A program made the translations under genes and the position numbers. From positions 186,001-250,000 of the forward strand of contig CP073749.1 in the NCBI GenBank assembly GCA_024398055.1: a DNA stretch of 64,000 nt, read 5' to 3'. Below the pieces are notes generated by a model. That model was not told the DNA's origin and made no database searches. It saw only the letters and a program-made list of their open reading frames with translations. This stretch comes from a bacterium SCSIO 12741. Lineage in GTDB: Bacteria > Bacteroidota > Bacteroidia > Flavobacteriales_G > Salibacteraceae. Each line of letters starts with the position of its first letter. The first letter of the stretch is position 1. Below are positions 17,158-26,040 of this stretch, one piece after another.

Positions 17158-17652
17158 CTAAGGCATCAACCGAGCGTGCCAGGATTTGCTAACAGGTACT
17201 TCCCATCCGGCCTGGAACTCACCCAAATTGGTAACCAGGTTATTGAACACGATCGTATCTGCATTCAGTGCGCCTTCCTTCAATTGACGTTCAAACTCAA
17301 TCATGGGAGTAACCGCTATCTCTCCAGCTTCGTTGCGATAGGCTAAGCTCAAACGGTTAAACAAATCCAGGCTGTAATGTTGGTCCAAAGCTTGAAAAAC
17401 ACGTACTGAAGAATCGATAGAGCAACCTGAAGCAGCTGCCTGATCTTCATCCACAGCCAAAACGATGAACCGATCATAAACCACCTCAAACCCAGCGAGC
17501 AAAGGAGCGCCATGAGCAGCCCAGCTATCTACAAAGTTTTGCAAGGTGTTGGAAATCTCAGTCTTCTCCACCTCATTCAAGGTTCTATTGGCCTGATAAA
17601 TCCAAACACGAGAATGTGCCGGTAGTTGATCTATTCGAGTTTTAGTTAACAT
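17158..17652 (-). CDS. Conserved cytoplasmic protein of unknown function (last gene of Fe-S operon)
   Basis: A 164-residue soluble protein with SRVWIYQANRTL at the N terminus and a central ASGCSIDSSVRVFQ motif. Relatives in Flavobacteriia are sometimes labelled ABC transporter ATPase, but no Walker A, signature or Walker B motif is present here, so that label is not supported. The start overlaps the CCG-domain gene by 11 bp. Conserved company with Fe-S oxidoreductases suggests a related role, but none can be stated. Confidence 0.8.
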   Translation of the reverse strand: MLTKTRIDQLPAHSRVWIYQANRTLNEVEKTEISNTLQNFVDSWAAHGAPLLAGFEVVYDRFIVLAVDEDQAAASGCSIDSSVRVFQALDQHYSLDLFNRLSLAYRNEAGEIAVTPMIEFERQLKEGALNADTIVFNNLVTNLGEFQAGWEVPVSKSWHARLMP

Positions 17653-18436
17653 CTTGTGCCTCCGCTACTAATTCCGCCAAATCGATGACCGCGATTTTAT
17701 CTTCTTTTTCGGCCCCTTTCACACCATCGGTCATCATGGTATTACAAAACGGGCATCCTGTCGCAATTATATCTGGGTTAACTTCAAGAGCATCATCGGT
17801 GCGCTCTATGTTAACTTCCTTGTTTCCCTTCTCGGCTTCTTTAAACATTTGGGCACCGCCAGCTCCACAACAAAGCGCCTTGCTTTTGCAACGCTTCATT
17901 TCTACGAGATCCGCATCCAACTCCTTAAGCAATTCACGAGGTGCTTCATACTCATCGTTGGCCCGTCCGAGGTAACAGGGATCGTGAAAAGTGATTTTCT
18001 TTCCTTTAAAAACGCCCCCTTGTACCTTTACCTTGCCAGAATCAAGCAATCCTTTAAGGAATTGGGTGTGGTGCTGAACCTTGTAATCTCCACCTAAGCC
18101 AGGATATTCATTTTTCAGCGTATTAAAACAATGGGGACAAGTAGTCACAATGTTTTTGATGCCATAGCCATTCAAAACCTGAATATTGGTCATGGCTTGC
18201 ATTTGAAACAAAAACTCATTTCCCGCTCGTTTGGCCGGATCTCCGGTACAACCTTCTTCCGTTCCTAACACCGCAAAACGAATTCCAGCCCCGTTCAATA
18301 TTTTAACGAAGGCCCGTGTAATCTTCTTGGCACGGAAATCAAAACTTCCGGCACAACCTACCCAAAACAACACTTCCGGCTCTTCTCCGGCTGCCATCAT
18401 TTCGGCCATGGTTTTCACCTGTAATGTCTCACTCAT
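17642..18436 (-). CDS. CCG-domain (Fe-S)-binding oxidoreductase subunit
   Basis: A 264-residue soluble protein with two cysteine-rich CCG domains, the fold of heterodisulfide reductase subunit B, GlpC and LutA: VTTCPHCFNTLKNEYPG in the first half, then HDPCYLGRANDEYEAPREL, ALCCGAGGAQMF and ATGCPFCNTMM in the second. These cysteines bind a noncubane [4Fe-4S] cluster. It sits 8 bp after the HAD gene and near the membrane Fe-S protein (18857-20194), which probably passes electrons to or from it. The physiological substrate is unknown. Confidence 0.88.
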   Translation of the reverse strand: MSETLQVKTMAEMMAAGEEPEVLFWVGCAGSFDFRAKKITRAFVKILNGAGIRFAVLGTEEGCTGDPAKRAGNEFLFQMQAMTNIQVLNGYGIKNIVTTCPHCFNTLKNEYPGLGGDYKVQHHTQFLKGLLDSGKVKVQGGVFKGKKITFHDPCYLGRANDEYEAPRELLKELDADLVEMKRCKSKALCCGAGGAQMFKEAEKGNKEVNIERTDDALEVNPDIIATGCPFCNTMMTDGVKGAEKEDKIAVIDLAELVAEAQDVN

Positions 18437-18444
18437 CCAGCTCT

Positions 18445-18867
18445 CTATTTAAATACCTGAACTTTTACTTCTTTTTCGACCAATTCACTGAAATGGCCTT
18501 CGTATCGGGTGGCTCTCACAATATGGTTGTCGATCCAATGGTAATTTCCCCCTCTCGGTTTCCCAAAAAGAATACCGTGGTATTTAAAACCATGATCATC
18601 CAACCACTTTTCGGTCACCTCACGATGCTCTTCCAGGCGGGAGGTAAAAAAAGTAATGATGTGCCCTTCTTCATACCATCCGTTAACGGTATCTAAAGCA
18701 CCTTCATAAATTCTCGCTGTCGCCATTCGCTCGGGTTCCTCATTCGGAATATCGTCGCAAACGGTTCCATCTATATCAATCAAAAAGTTCTTTACCCCAT
18801 CATTTAAAACAGGGCTTAAGGACTTTCCTTCTTTTTGTAAATTCTGAAGACTTGGTTTATTCTTCAT
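18445..18867 (-). CDS. Small HAD-superfamily phosphatase-like protein
   Basis: A 140-residue protein with the HAD nucleophile motif FLIDIDGTVCDD near residue 30, a Ser motif ITFFTSR and a C-terminal lysine/Asp region typical of cap-less HAD enzymes. Homologues in Bacteroidota are often labelled phosphoheptose isomerase, which the motifs do not support. The substrate is unknown. It overlaps the preceding Fe-S gene by 11 bp. Confidence 0.82.
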   Translation of the reverse strand: MKNKPSLQNLQKEGKSLSPVLNDGVKNFLIDIDGTVCDDIPNEEPERMATARIYEGALDTVNGWYEEGHIITFFTSRLEEHREVTEKWLDDHGFKYHGILFGKPRGGNYHWIDNHIVRATRYEGHFSELVEKEVKVQVFK

Positions 18868-20194
18868 CTTTCCAGTTTAGACGATCAGACTGGGCAAATT
18901 GCCACGGCGCACCGTTGTTTTCAATGTTGGTAAACATGTTATTCAGTTCTGCCGGGGCAGCGCTTTGCTCCATCACCAAATACTGGCGTAAATCCATGAT
19001 AATGGACAAAGGATCAATATTTACAGGGCAAGCATCCGTACAGGCATTGCACGTATTACAGGCCCACAATTCTTCTGCGGTAATGTAGTCACCTACCAAC
19101 AACTTTCCATCGTTGTGCTCCGCACCATTTTTGTCTATTCCTTTTCCTACCTCGGTAATCCGATCACGGGTGTCCATCATGACCTTCCGTGGGGAAAGCA
19201 GTTTACCGGTAGTATTTGCAGGACAAACCGATGTACATCGACCACATTCTGTACAGGTGTAGGCATCCAACAACTGCTTCCAGGTCAAATCGGTAACATC
19301 CTTTGCTCCAAAAGTTTCTTGGGGAGCATCCGTTGCTGGCGCTGCATAAGGATCTGCGTTAGGGTCGAACATCAGCTCTACCTCTTTTTTCACAGATTCC
19401 AGGTTTTGGAATTCTCCCTTAGGCTTCAAGTTGGAGAAGTAGGTATTAGGAAAAGCAAGGATGATGTGCAGGTGTTTGGAAATGACCAGGTAATTCAAAA
19501 AGGCCAAAATTCCGAGGATGTGGAACCACCAGCAAAAGCGTTCGATTATAACGAGAGCGGTCACATTCGATGGCATCAAACCCACCAAATTCTGGCTCAC
19601 CAGAAACTTAACGTCTGTTAGTCCGGTACTCGCATAAGAAGCGGGAGCTCCCTCCGGCATGTTCATCAATACCGTGTCGGCGGCATCCATAATTAAGAAG
19701 GCGCTCATCATAAGTACCTCGGCCAGAAGAATCAGATTCGCATCCTTAAACGGCCACCCCTTCATTTCAGGAGACCGAAAGCGAGCAATAGAGAGTACAT
19801 TTCTTCTGATGAGAAAGAGCAAACAAGCGGCCCAAACCAACAGGGCAAGGACCTCAAATACATTGATAAAGGGAATGTAGGCTGCCCCTAAAATTCCGGT
19901 AAAAACCCGGTGCGTTCCAAAGATTCCATCAATCATGATTTCCAGAATCTCCAGATTGATAATCACGAATCCAGCATAAACCAATATGTGAAGAATCCCA
20001 GGAATAGGGCGAACCACCATTTTAGATTGACCTAACGCCACCCGAATCATGGTTTTCCAACGAAGATCCGATTGATCGCTTCGGTCTACCGATTTACCCA
20101 ATCGGATATTGCGAATGATTTTGCCGATGTTTTTGGAAAACAAATAACCTGCTGCAATCAGTGCAACGATGAATATGATATTGCCTACACCCAT
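18857..20194 (-). CDS. Membrane (Fe-S) oxidoreductase, NarI-like heme domain fused to 4Fe-4S dicluster domain
   Basis: A 445-residue inner-membrane protein. About six helices span residues 1-255, with histidines suited to heme b binding, as in NarI or HdrE-type cytochromes. The C-terminal domain has two ferredoxin clusters, CTECGRCTSVCP and CNTCNACTDACP. This resembles HdrD/GlpC-like quinone-linked electron carriers. It likely exchanges electrons between the quinone pool and the CCG protein encoded two genes later. Start and end fit the neighbours tightly (3 bp gap and 11 bp overlap). Confidence 0.87.
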   Translation of the reverse strand: MGVGNIIFIVALIAAGYLFSKNIGKIIRNIRLGKSVDRSDQSDLRWKTMIRVALGQSKMVVRPIPGILHILVYAGFVIINLEILEIMIDGIFGTHRVFTGILGAAYIPFINVFEVLALLVWAACLLFLIRRNVLSIARFRSPEMKGWPFKDANLILLAEVLMMSAFLIMDAADTVLMNMPEGAPASYASTGLTDVKFLVSQNLVGLMPSNVTALVIIERFCWWFHILGILAFLNYLVISKHLHIILAFPNTYFSNLKPKGEFQNLESVKKEVELMFDPNADPYAAPATDAPQETFGAKDVTDLTWKQLLDAYTCTECGRCTSVCPANTTGKLLSPRKVMMDTRDRITEVGKGIDKNGAEHNDGKLLVGDYITAEELWACNTCNACTDACPVNIDPLSIIMDLRQYLVMEQSAAPAELNNMFTNIENNGAPWQFAQSDRLNWKDEE

Positions 20195-20197
20195 ATC

Positions 20198-21148
20198 CTA
20201 ATTTGTCTTTGTAGAATCGTTTTTGTCCTTTTTATCCTTTCTGCCAAATACCGAGAAGTGGACATATCTTTTCGGATTGTTCTGAAGGTCTATTAGAAGT
20301 AGATCCAGGTTTTTGCTGGCCGCTTCCAGGTTTTGATACAAGGTATCGTTGTTGACCAACTCACCCATGGTACCCTCACCCTCTTCTACTTTTCTAAGAA
20401 TTTCGTTGGCACTGGCCAAGGCCGTATTCGCCTGGTCGATGGTTTGCTTGATTTCGAGTGTATTCAAGGTATCCGAAAACTCGGCCAGATTTTCGCTCAT
20501 AACCTGCAGATTTTCCATAACAATGGCCAAACGTGCTTTCTCGCTTACCAAAAGATCGTTTAAGGTGACGGCTGCACTATCAAAAGTTTCAAGTGCATCG
20601 GCCATGTGTTCCAAACCGTCTTCAATGTTACCTCGATTTTTATCATTGAGTACAAGCTGCATCAGTTTCATCACCGAGTCCACTGAATTTACAACTTCAA
20701 TGGCCTTTTTCTCGAAGGGTTCTAAGCCTGCGGTTAATGACTCCAGCACATCTACAGAGGTTCCCGAGGCAATGGTATCCTCATCTACCAGGTAGGAATT
20801 GGAGTTGCCCAGCTCAATCAACACTACCTTTCCACCCAGAAGTCCAGTACTTCCTATAATAGCGCGGCTATCATCGGGAATGAGCAATTCTGAACGCGAA
20901 AACTCGATTTCAAGGATAATTTGACGACTCTTGGGGTCGAGGTAGTAGCTTCTCACTTTTCCCACGCGGTCACCCTGAATGGTTACGGGATCATCGGGAT
21001 TGAGACCAGAAACATCTTCGTAGGTTGCGTAGAGGGTAATGCCTCGATTGAAGAGGTTGGATCCTTTTAAAAAGTTGTATCCGAAATAAAATACGCCCAG
21101 ACTAAACAGGACAACCAGGGCTATGACAATCTCTTTGGAAAACTTCAA
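20198..21148 (-). CDS. MlaD/MCE-domain lipid-transport protein
   Basis: A 316-residue protein anchored by an N-terminal helix (IVIALVVLFSLGVFYFGYNF), followed by an MCE domain (LYATYEDVSGLNPDDPVTIQGDRVGKVRSYY...STGLLGGKVVLIELG), then a long amphipathic/coiled-coil region. MCE proteins form rings that carry phospholipids between inner and outer membranes. The ABC partners (MlaE/MlaF) are not in this window. It lies 11 bp after the amidase gene and 3 bp before the membrane Fe-S gene, an order I recognise from Flavobacteriia. Confidence 0.88.
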   Translation of the reverse strand: MKFSKEIVIALVVLFSLGVFYFGYNFLKGSNLFNRGITLYATYEDVSGLNPDDPVTIQGDRVGKVRSYYLDPKSRQIILEIEFSRSELLIPDDSRAIIGSTGLLGGKVVLIELGNSNSYLVDEDTIASGTSVDVLESLTAGLEPFEKKAIEVVNSVDSVMKLMQLVLNDKNRGNIEDGLEHMADALETFDSAAVTLNDLLVSEKARLAIVMENLQVMSENLAEFSDTLNTLEIKQTIDQANTALASANEILRKVEEGEGTMGELVNNDTLYQNLEAASKNLDLLLIDLQNNPKRYVHFSVFGRKDKKDKNDSTKTN

Positions 21149-21159
21149 ATTTGCAGTCT

Positions 21160-22263
21160 TTAGTGCTGTTCGACAATCTTCCTGGCCTCTGTGATGGTGA
21201 TCCTTTTACCCTGATAAACTCCGATCAGGAAGGCATCTTTGTAGCCATTTTCTCGAACGTGCTTCTGCAAATTTAATCCTTCTTCAAAAGTAAGCTCATT
21301 TCCAACGGTATATTTATAGCTCCCGTTCACCTTAAGCTCACGTATATCATCCAATCCTTTAAAATTGGTTGCCTTAATTTCTACGGGTTCCGGAGAGGAC
21401 ACAATCTGCACTCGAAAACGAACTCCATGGTCAGGTTTAGATGGTGGAGGTGTGGACGTACCCGGCGCTAAATCAGCGAACTGACTATCTACATCCTTTT
21501 TATACGCCTTGAAAGCGTTGTAAATACAATTGGAAATCAAAACTCGGTTGTCTTCCTGATTCAGAAATCGTCCTTCCTTAGTGTTGGTAATAAATCCGGT
21601 TTCTACCAAAACACTGGGCATGGTGGTTTTGTACAATACCACAAAACCGGCCTGCTTCACTCCCCGATCACGCCGACCGGCGCTCTTGAACTGTTCCTGA
21701 ACCTTAGAGGCAAATCGAAGACTTTGGTCCAAATTAGCTTGGCTAACCAATCCTGAAAATATGTTGAATTCCATGGATTTAGGATCAAAACCTTCGTAGT
21801 TGGATTCGTAATTATCCTCCATCAGAATTACTTTGTTTTCCCGCTTCACAATGTCGAGGTTAGCTGCCTCTTTGTGTAATCCCAGAGCAAAAGTTTCCGT
21901 TCCATAAGCTGACTTGTTCACGGCAGCATCGGCATGAATGGAGATAAAAAGGTCTGCGTTATGCTTGTTGGCAATGTTGGCGCGGTTCGTCAATTCGATA
22001 AAAACATCGGTTTCACGCGTAAAAACCAATTTTACATCTGGGTGATTGGCTTTTATCGCACGACCTACGCGAAGCGCAATGTCGAGTACAATGTCTTTTT
22101 CCTTGATTCCATCTACCCCGATGGACCCTGGATCCTTTCCTCCGTGGCCCGCATCAATCACTACTTTTTTCAAACCATATTCACCCGGGCGATAGGGGTA
22201 AAAAGAGGTGAGTAGGACAAAGAGCATGGAGGAAGCCAAAATAATGAACGGTTTGGTTTTCAT
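21160..22263 (-). CDS. N-acetylmuramoyl-L-alanine amidase (Amidase_3) with C-terminal SPOR-like domain
   Basis: About 367 residues from the ATG at 22263, which gives a proper signal peptide (MKTKPFIILASSMLFVLLTSF); the longer frame to 22371 would overlap the divergent lptD start. The zinc-binding amidase fold shows VIDAGHGGKDPG, TRETD, SIHADAA and LVETGF. The C-terminal ~85 residues resemble a SPOR-type domain (RFRVQIVSS...AFLIGVYQGKRI). It hydrolyses the amide bond between MurNAc and the stem peptide during cell separation, in the periplasm. It heads the minus-strand operon ending at 17158. Confidence 0.9.
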   Translation of the reverse strand: MKTKPFIILASSMLFVLLTSFYPYRPGEYGLKKVVIDAGHGGKDPGSIGVDGIKEKDIVLDIALRVGRAIKANHPDVKLVFTRETDVFIELTNRANIANKHNADLFISIHADAAVNKSAYGTETFALGLHKEAANLDIVKRENKVILMEDNYESNYEGFDPKSMEFNIFSGLVSQANLDQSLRFASKVQEQFKSAGRRDRGVKQAGFVVLYKTTMPSVLVETGFITNTKEGRFLNQEDNRVLISNCIYNAFKAYKKDVDSQFADLAPGTSTPPPSKPDHGVRFRVQIVSSPEPVEIKATNFKGLDDIRELKVNGSYKYTVGNELTFEEGLNLQKHVRENGYKDAFLIGVYQGKRITITEARKIVEQH

Positions 22264-22315
22264 AATTTTTAAAACTTGAGCCGTAATCCTTAGCATCGTT
22301 AACTTTTTGTTTTCG

Positions 22316-22323
22316 TAGTTTTG
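22316..22323 (+). promoter_or_regulatory. Putative -7 promoter element TAGTTTTG
   Basis: An exact TAnnTTTG match 16 bp before the TTG start of lptD, in the divergent gap with the amidase gene. No TTG at the right -33 spacing was seen. Confidence 0.4.
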
Positions 22324-22339
22324 GGCCGAATTTCTGACG

Positions 22340-24913
22340 TTGAGCAAAATTAATACTACTGCCTTGCCCACGCACTCCTTCCGTCCCCGTTTATTTCACG
22401 CATTTCTGTTGATAATGTTGTGTGGACACGTTGCTTATGCGCAAAACGATAGTATTCCAATAAACGGACCAGACAGCACACAAACCCAAGCCGACACCAG
22501 TAAAACGGAGGATCAAGCCAGTTCTTCAAGCTTCAATTCGAAGGTGGAATACATGGCGGAAGACTCTCTGCGCTTTGATGTTAAGAACCAATTGGTGTAC
22601 CTCTATAGTTCTGGTGAAGTCCATTATGAAACGACCAGTCTGAAAGCGGATTACATTGAATTGGACCTGAATTCGAATGAGGTATTCTCCAGAGGTTCTC
22701 TGGATACCACAACGGGTGAATTGGTTGGTAAACCTGAGTTTAGCGACGGAGGACAGGAATTTGAAGCCACTGAAATGCGCTATAATTTCCAATCGAAAAA
22801 AGGACTCATTTCAGATGCTGTCACCCAACAGGGTGATGGATACGTAACCGGAAACAAGGTTAAAAAATTACCTGGTGATGTCATTTTCATCGAGGACGGA
22901 CGCTTTTGCCCCTGTGAGGATCGCAATGCGAAAACCTTTATTCAGGCCAAAAAGATCAAAATTATACCTGAAGACAAAGTAGTAACAGGGCCAGCTAACT
23001 TGAAGCTTGGCAACATTCCTACTCCCCTGCTCCTGCCCTTTGGAATTTTTCCAAACCGCCAAGGTGCCGCTTCAGGAATTATCCCTCCTCAGTTTAACTA
23101 CAGTGAAAGTCAGGGATTCTCTTTGCAACAAGGGGGGTATTACTGGGCCGTGAATGACTACATGGATCTATCCTTTTTGGGTGACATTTACTCACGGGGA
23201 AGTTGGGGACTTGGATTAAAAAGTAACTACAATGTAAAGTACCGATTCCGAGGCAATGTGGATTTGAAGTACTCCCGCTTTGTTGAAGGTTCGGCAGAAA
23301 CACAGGATTTGAGACGCGAAACAATTTACCGGATTTTCTGGAAACACGTTCAAGATCCTAAATCGAGTCCTTACAGCAATTTTAGTGCAGACGTAAACGT
23401 ATATGCCAACAACCGGCTGGACATTACCTCTACTGCCCAACAGTACTTGTCCAACACCTTTAAATCGAACATTAACTACAGTTACAATTTTCCGAATTCA
23501 CCATTCCGTATGACGGTGAATGCGAGTCACGAATTGAATACCATTGATACCAATACTTATGCTCAGCTGGTTTTGCCCCAGATAACGCTGAACATGGACC
23601 GGATTTATCCCTTCAAGAGAAAATACAAAGTGGGCCGCGACAAGTGGTATGAAAAGATTGGCTTAACCTACTCGACCAATGCTCTGAACAAGATCAACAC
23701 CTTACAGGATTCTCTGTTTACCGAATCGGCTTTGGATGATCTGAAATATGGTATTCGACACACCTTTGGTTTAAACACGAATTACAAACTGCTCAAGGTA
23801 TTCAGCTTTCAGCCAAGCTTTAACTACCGCGAAACATGGGAATTCAAACAAACCGATCAAACTTGGGATGCGGATTCAGGAGTGATTCAGGAAAATGCGA
23901 TTGAACGATTTGGACGTTATGGAACTTGGGATGCGGGTGCCACCGTTAGTACCAAGATGTACATGTTCTATGACTTCTTTAGCTTCCTTCCTATTAAAAC
24001 GGTTCGCCACGTAATTACACCTCAGGTTGGATTTCGTGTAACCCCTAACTACTCCAACCGAGATTACATCCAGCAAGTTCAGATGGATACCATTGGAAAC
24101 ATCAAAAGCTACTCGATTTACGACAACTATAGCCCCTTTAGTGCCGCTCCAACTGGAAAGGAAACAGGAAAAATCACCATGTCGCTGCAAAACAACTTCG
24201 AAATGAAGGTGCGTGACCGAAAGGACACCTTAACCGGCTACAAGAAGGTGAAACTGCTTGATCAGTTGCGTTTTTCGACCGACTACGACTTGTTTGCCGA
24301 CTCGCTCAACTGGAGCAACATGAGCATTGTAGCATCCACGAATCTGTTCAACTTTTTCAAAATCAACTACAACTCCTCGATGGACTTTTATGCCTACGGC
24401 ACAGATACTCTGGGCAATAACTTCCGAACCAGCAACTTTGAATTAGGAGAAAATGGTAGATTGGGACGATTTGTTCGTCACGCCATTGGTATCAACTTTA
24501 CCCTCTCTAACAAAAAGCAGCAGCAACGAAAGAAAAAGAAGCTGGAGGCCATGAACAAGAGTGCCTTTGTATTCCAAAATATTCCTTGGTCGGTTTCTGT
24601 AGGATATACCTTTAACTACCAAAAACCTTACGACGACGATTCCAAACGGCAGACTCAAGCCCTGGTTTTAAACTCCAGAATGCAGATCACCGAAAACTGG
24701 AAGTTTGACGCTTCCTTGAATTTTGACCTGGAAGCTCGGGAATTTGGGTATACCACATTCTCTATTTACCGGGATATGAACTGCTGGGAAGCCCGAATTA
24801 TGGTGGTACCTGCAGGTGGTCAGCAGCAGTACAACTTTGGAATCAATCTGAAGCCCTCCATGTTCAAGGATTTGAAAATTGAACGGAAACGAAATTTCTA
24901 CGACTTTAATTAA
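22340..24913 (+). CDS. lptD: LPS-assembly outer-membrane protein LptD
   Basis: An 857-residue protein starting at TTG 22340 with a signal peptide (RLFHAFLLIMLCGHVAYAQ). The N-terminal periplasmic part is an OstA/LptA-like beta-jellyroll (GEVHYETTSLKADYIELDLNSN...YNFQSKKGLISDAV), followed by a beta barrel rich in alternating aromatic strands, including the LptD-like LPFGIFPNRQGAASGIIPP and ending with a strand finishing in KRNFYDF. It places LPS in the outer leaflet together with LptE. The length fits Bacteroidota LptD. Confidence 0.88.
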   Translation: MSKINTTALPTHSFRPRLFHAFLLIMLCGHVAYAQNDSIPINGPDSTQTQADTSKTEDQASSSSFNSKVEYMAEDSLRFDVKNQLVYLYSSGEVHYETTSLKADYIELDLNSNEVFSRGSLDTTTGELVGKPEFSDGGQEFEATEMRYNFQSKKGLISDAVTQQGDGYVTGNKVKKLPGDVIFIEDGRFCPCEDRNAKTFIQAKKIKIIPEDKVVTGPANLKLGNIPTPLLLPFGIFPNRQGAASGIIPPQFNYSESQGFSLQQGGYYWAVNDYMDLSFLGDIYSRGSWGLGLKSNYNVKYRFRGNVDLKYSRFVEGSAETQDLRRETIYRIFWKHVQDPKSSPYSNFSADVNVYANNRLDITSTAQQYLSNTFKSNINYSYNFPNSPFRMTVNASHELNTIDTNTYAQLVLPQITLNMDRIYPFKRKYKVGRDKWYEKIGLTYSTNALNKINTLQDSLFTESALDDLKYGIRHTFGLNTNYKLLKVFSFQPSFNYRETWEFKQTDQTWDADSGVIQENAIERFGRYGTWDAGATVSTKMYMFYDFFSFLPIKTVRHVITPQVGFRVTPNYSNRDYIQQVQMDTIGNIKSYSIYDNYSPFSAAPTGKETGKITMSLQNNFEMKVRDRKDTLTGYKKVKLLDQLRFSTDYDLFADSLNWSNMSIVASTNLFNFFKINYNSSMDFYAYGTDTLGNNFRTSNFELGENGRLGRFVRHAIGINFTLSNKKQQQRKKKKLEAMNKSAFVFQNIPWSVSVGYTFNYQKPYDDDSKRQTQALVLNSRMQITENWKFDASLNFDLEAREFGYTTFSIYRDMNCWEARIMVVPAGGQQQYNFGINLKPSMFKDLKIERKRNFYDFN

Positions 24914-24918
24914 TCACC

Positions 24919-25299
24919 ATGAAGAAGACAGTTTTAACCGAAAATGCACCCGCTCCAATTGGACCCTACAGTCAGGCAGTAGTAGCCAATGGGATGGTTT
25001 ATGTAAGTGGTCAAGTAGCCATCGACCCTGCGACAGGTGAAGTGAAAACAGATGATCTGGAGGAGGAAACGCATTTGGTGATGAAAAACTTAAAGGCCGT
25101 TTTAGCCGCTTCCGGATCTTCTTTGGATCAGGTGATAAAGTGCTCAATTTTCATCAGCGACATGGGCAACTTTAGCCGAATTAATGAGGTTTACGGAAGC
25201 TACTTTACCGGTGATTTTCCGGCTCGCGAAACGGTAGAAGTAAGTTGTTTGCCCAAGAATGTAAATGTGGAGATTTCCTGCATGGCATTGGTAGGCTAA
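24919..25299 (+). CDS. ridA: RidA family reactive-intermediate deaminase
   Basis: A 126-residue protein of exact family length. Signature stretches include APAPIGPYSQAV, VYVSGQ, and PARETVEVSCLPKNVNVEISC near the C terminus, with the conserved Arg that holds the substrate carboxylate. RidA hydrolyses reactive enamine/imine intermediates made by PLP enzymes such as threonine dehydratase. It starts 5 bp after lptD and may be cotranscribed. Its stop codon overlaps that of the convergent gene. Confidence 0.93.
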   Translation: MKKTVLTENAPAPIGPYSQAVVANGMVYVSGQVAIDPATGEVKTDDLEEETHLVMKNLKAVLAASGSSLDQVIKCSIFISDMGNFSRINEVYGSYFTGDFPARETVEVSCLPKNVNVEISCMALVG

Positions 25300-25847
25300 C
25301 GAACAATGAGGAGATTCCCGTCCCTCGTCAAATCTATTATTTCCTTATTGATCGAGGGTAATGTCATAAAACAGCCCTCACTCCACGGTGAGTGGTGACT
25401 GTGAAACACAATGTTTCGCTGAAAGACATTATCATTTATCCCAGGTTCTAAACCCTGGATACGCATTCCAATTTGATATTCACCTTCTCCAAATTGGCTT
25501 TTGTAGGCGTTGAGGGTTTTAAAAACTCCCTTTGAAGAAATCTTGGATTCAGGCTCGTTGGAAAATTCAGTAGCCCACAGTAACCCTGATTTATAGGCAT
25601 GACTTACATGCGCATTCAAGAGCGTTCTGCGACTTTTTAAGTCCACCACCCAAAGCCGTTTCCTAAACACGGGGCTATCATAATCGATAAGTATGGCGAA
25701 CTGAGCCTTTCTAAAATGTGCCGGATACTTTTTGAGCTCCACATCTATTCGATCCAGAAGTTCATCATCGGGAACCGTCGGACTAAAGATCACTCCAACA
25801 AAGAATCCAATAAGGATTAGAATAAGTTGCCATTTTTTGATTCGCAT
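25296..25847 (-). CDS. Murein L,D-transpeptidase catalytic-domain family protein
   Basis: A 183-residue protein with an N-terminal membrane anchor or signal (WQLILILIGFFVGVIFS). The catalytic domain contains FHSHHSPWSEGCFMTLP, with His149 and Cys159 in the HxxxxxxxGC arrangement used by L,D-transpeptidases (PF13645 type). It likely modifies or crosslinks peptidoglycan in the periplasm. The gene stands alone and converges on ridA with overlapping stop codons and no clear terminator. Confidence 0.82.
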   Translation of the reverse strand: MRIKKWQLILILIGFFVGVIFSPTVPDDELLDRIDVELKKYPAHFRKAQFAILIDYDSPVFRKRLWVVDLKSRRTLLNAHVSHAYKSGLLWATEFSNEPESKISSKGVFKTLNAYKSQFGEGEYQIGMRIQGLEPGINDNVFQRNIVFHSHHSPWSEGCFMTLPSINKEIIDLTRDGNLLIVR

Positions 25848-26040
25848 CGAGAGCCAAAAAGTCCGACTATTATTTCTTGAATTTTGTCTTCCAACCGTTA
25901 ACTTTCCTTAAACCAACCTAAGAATCACCGCGCTGGCACCTGAACGGATATGGAAAACAGTGAATACCATTTCCAGAACCCAAAATATGGTTTAACTTCG
26001 CGGCTTCATCCATTTGATTGAATAGAAATTCTTACATATT

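Noticed and set aside
17158-17652. ABC transporter ATPase (label used for relatives)
   Set aside because: No Walker A, signature or Walker B motif is present.
18445-18867. Phosphoheptose isomerase (label used for relatives)
   Set aside because: The motifs are those of a HAD enzyme; no SIS fold is present.
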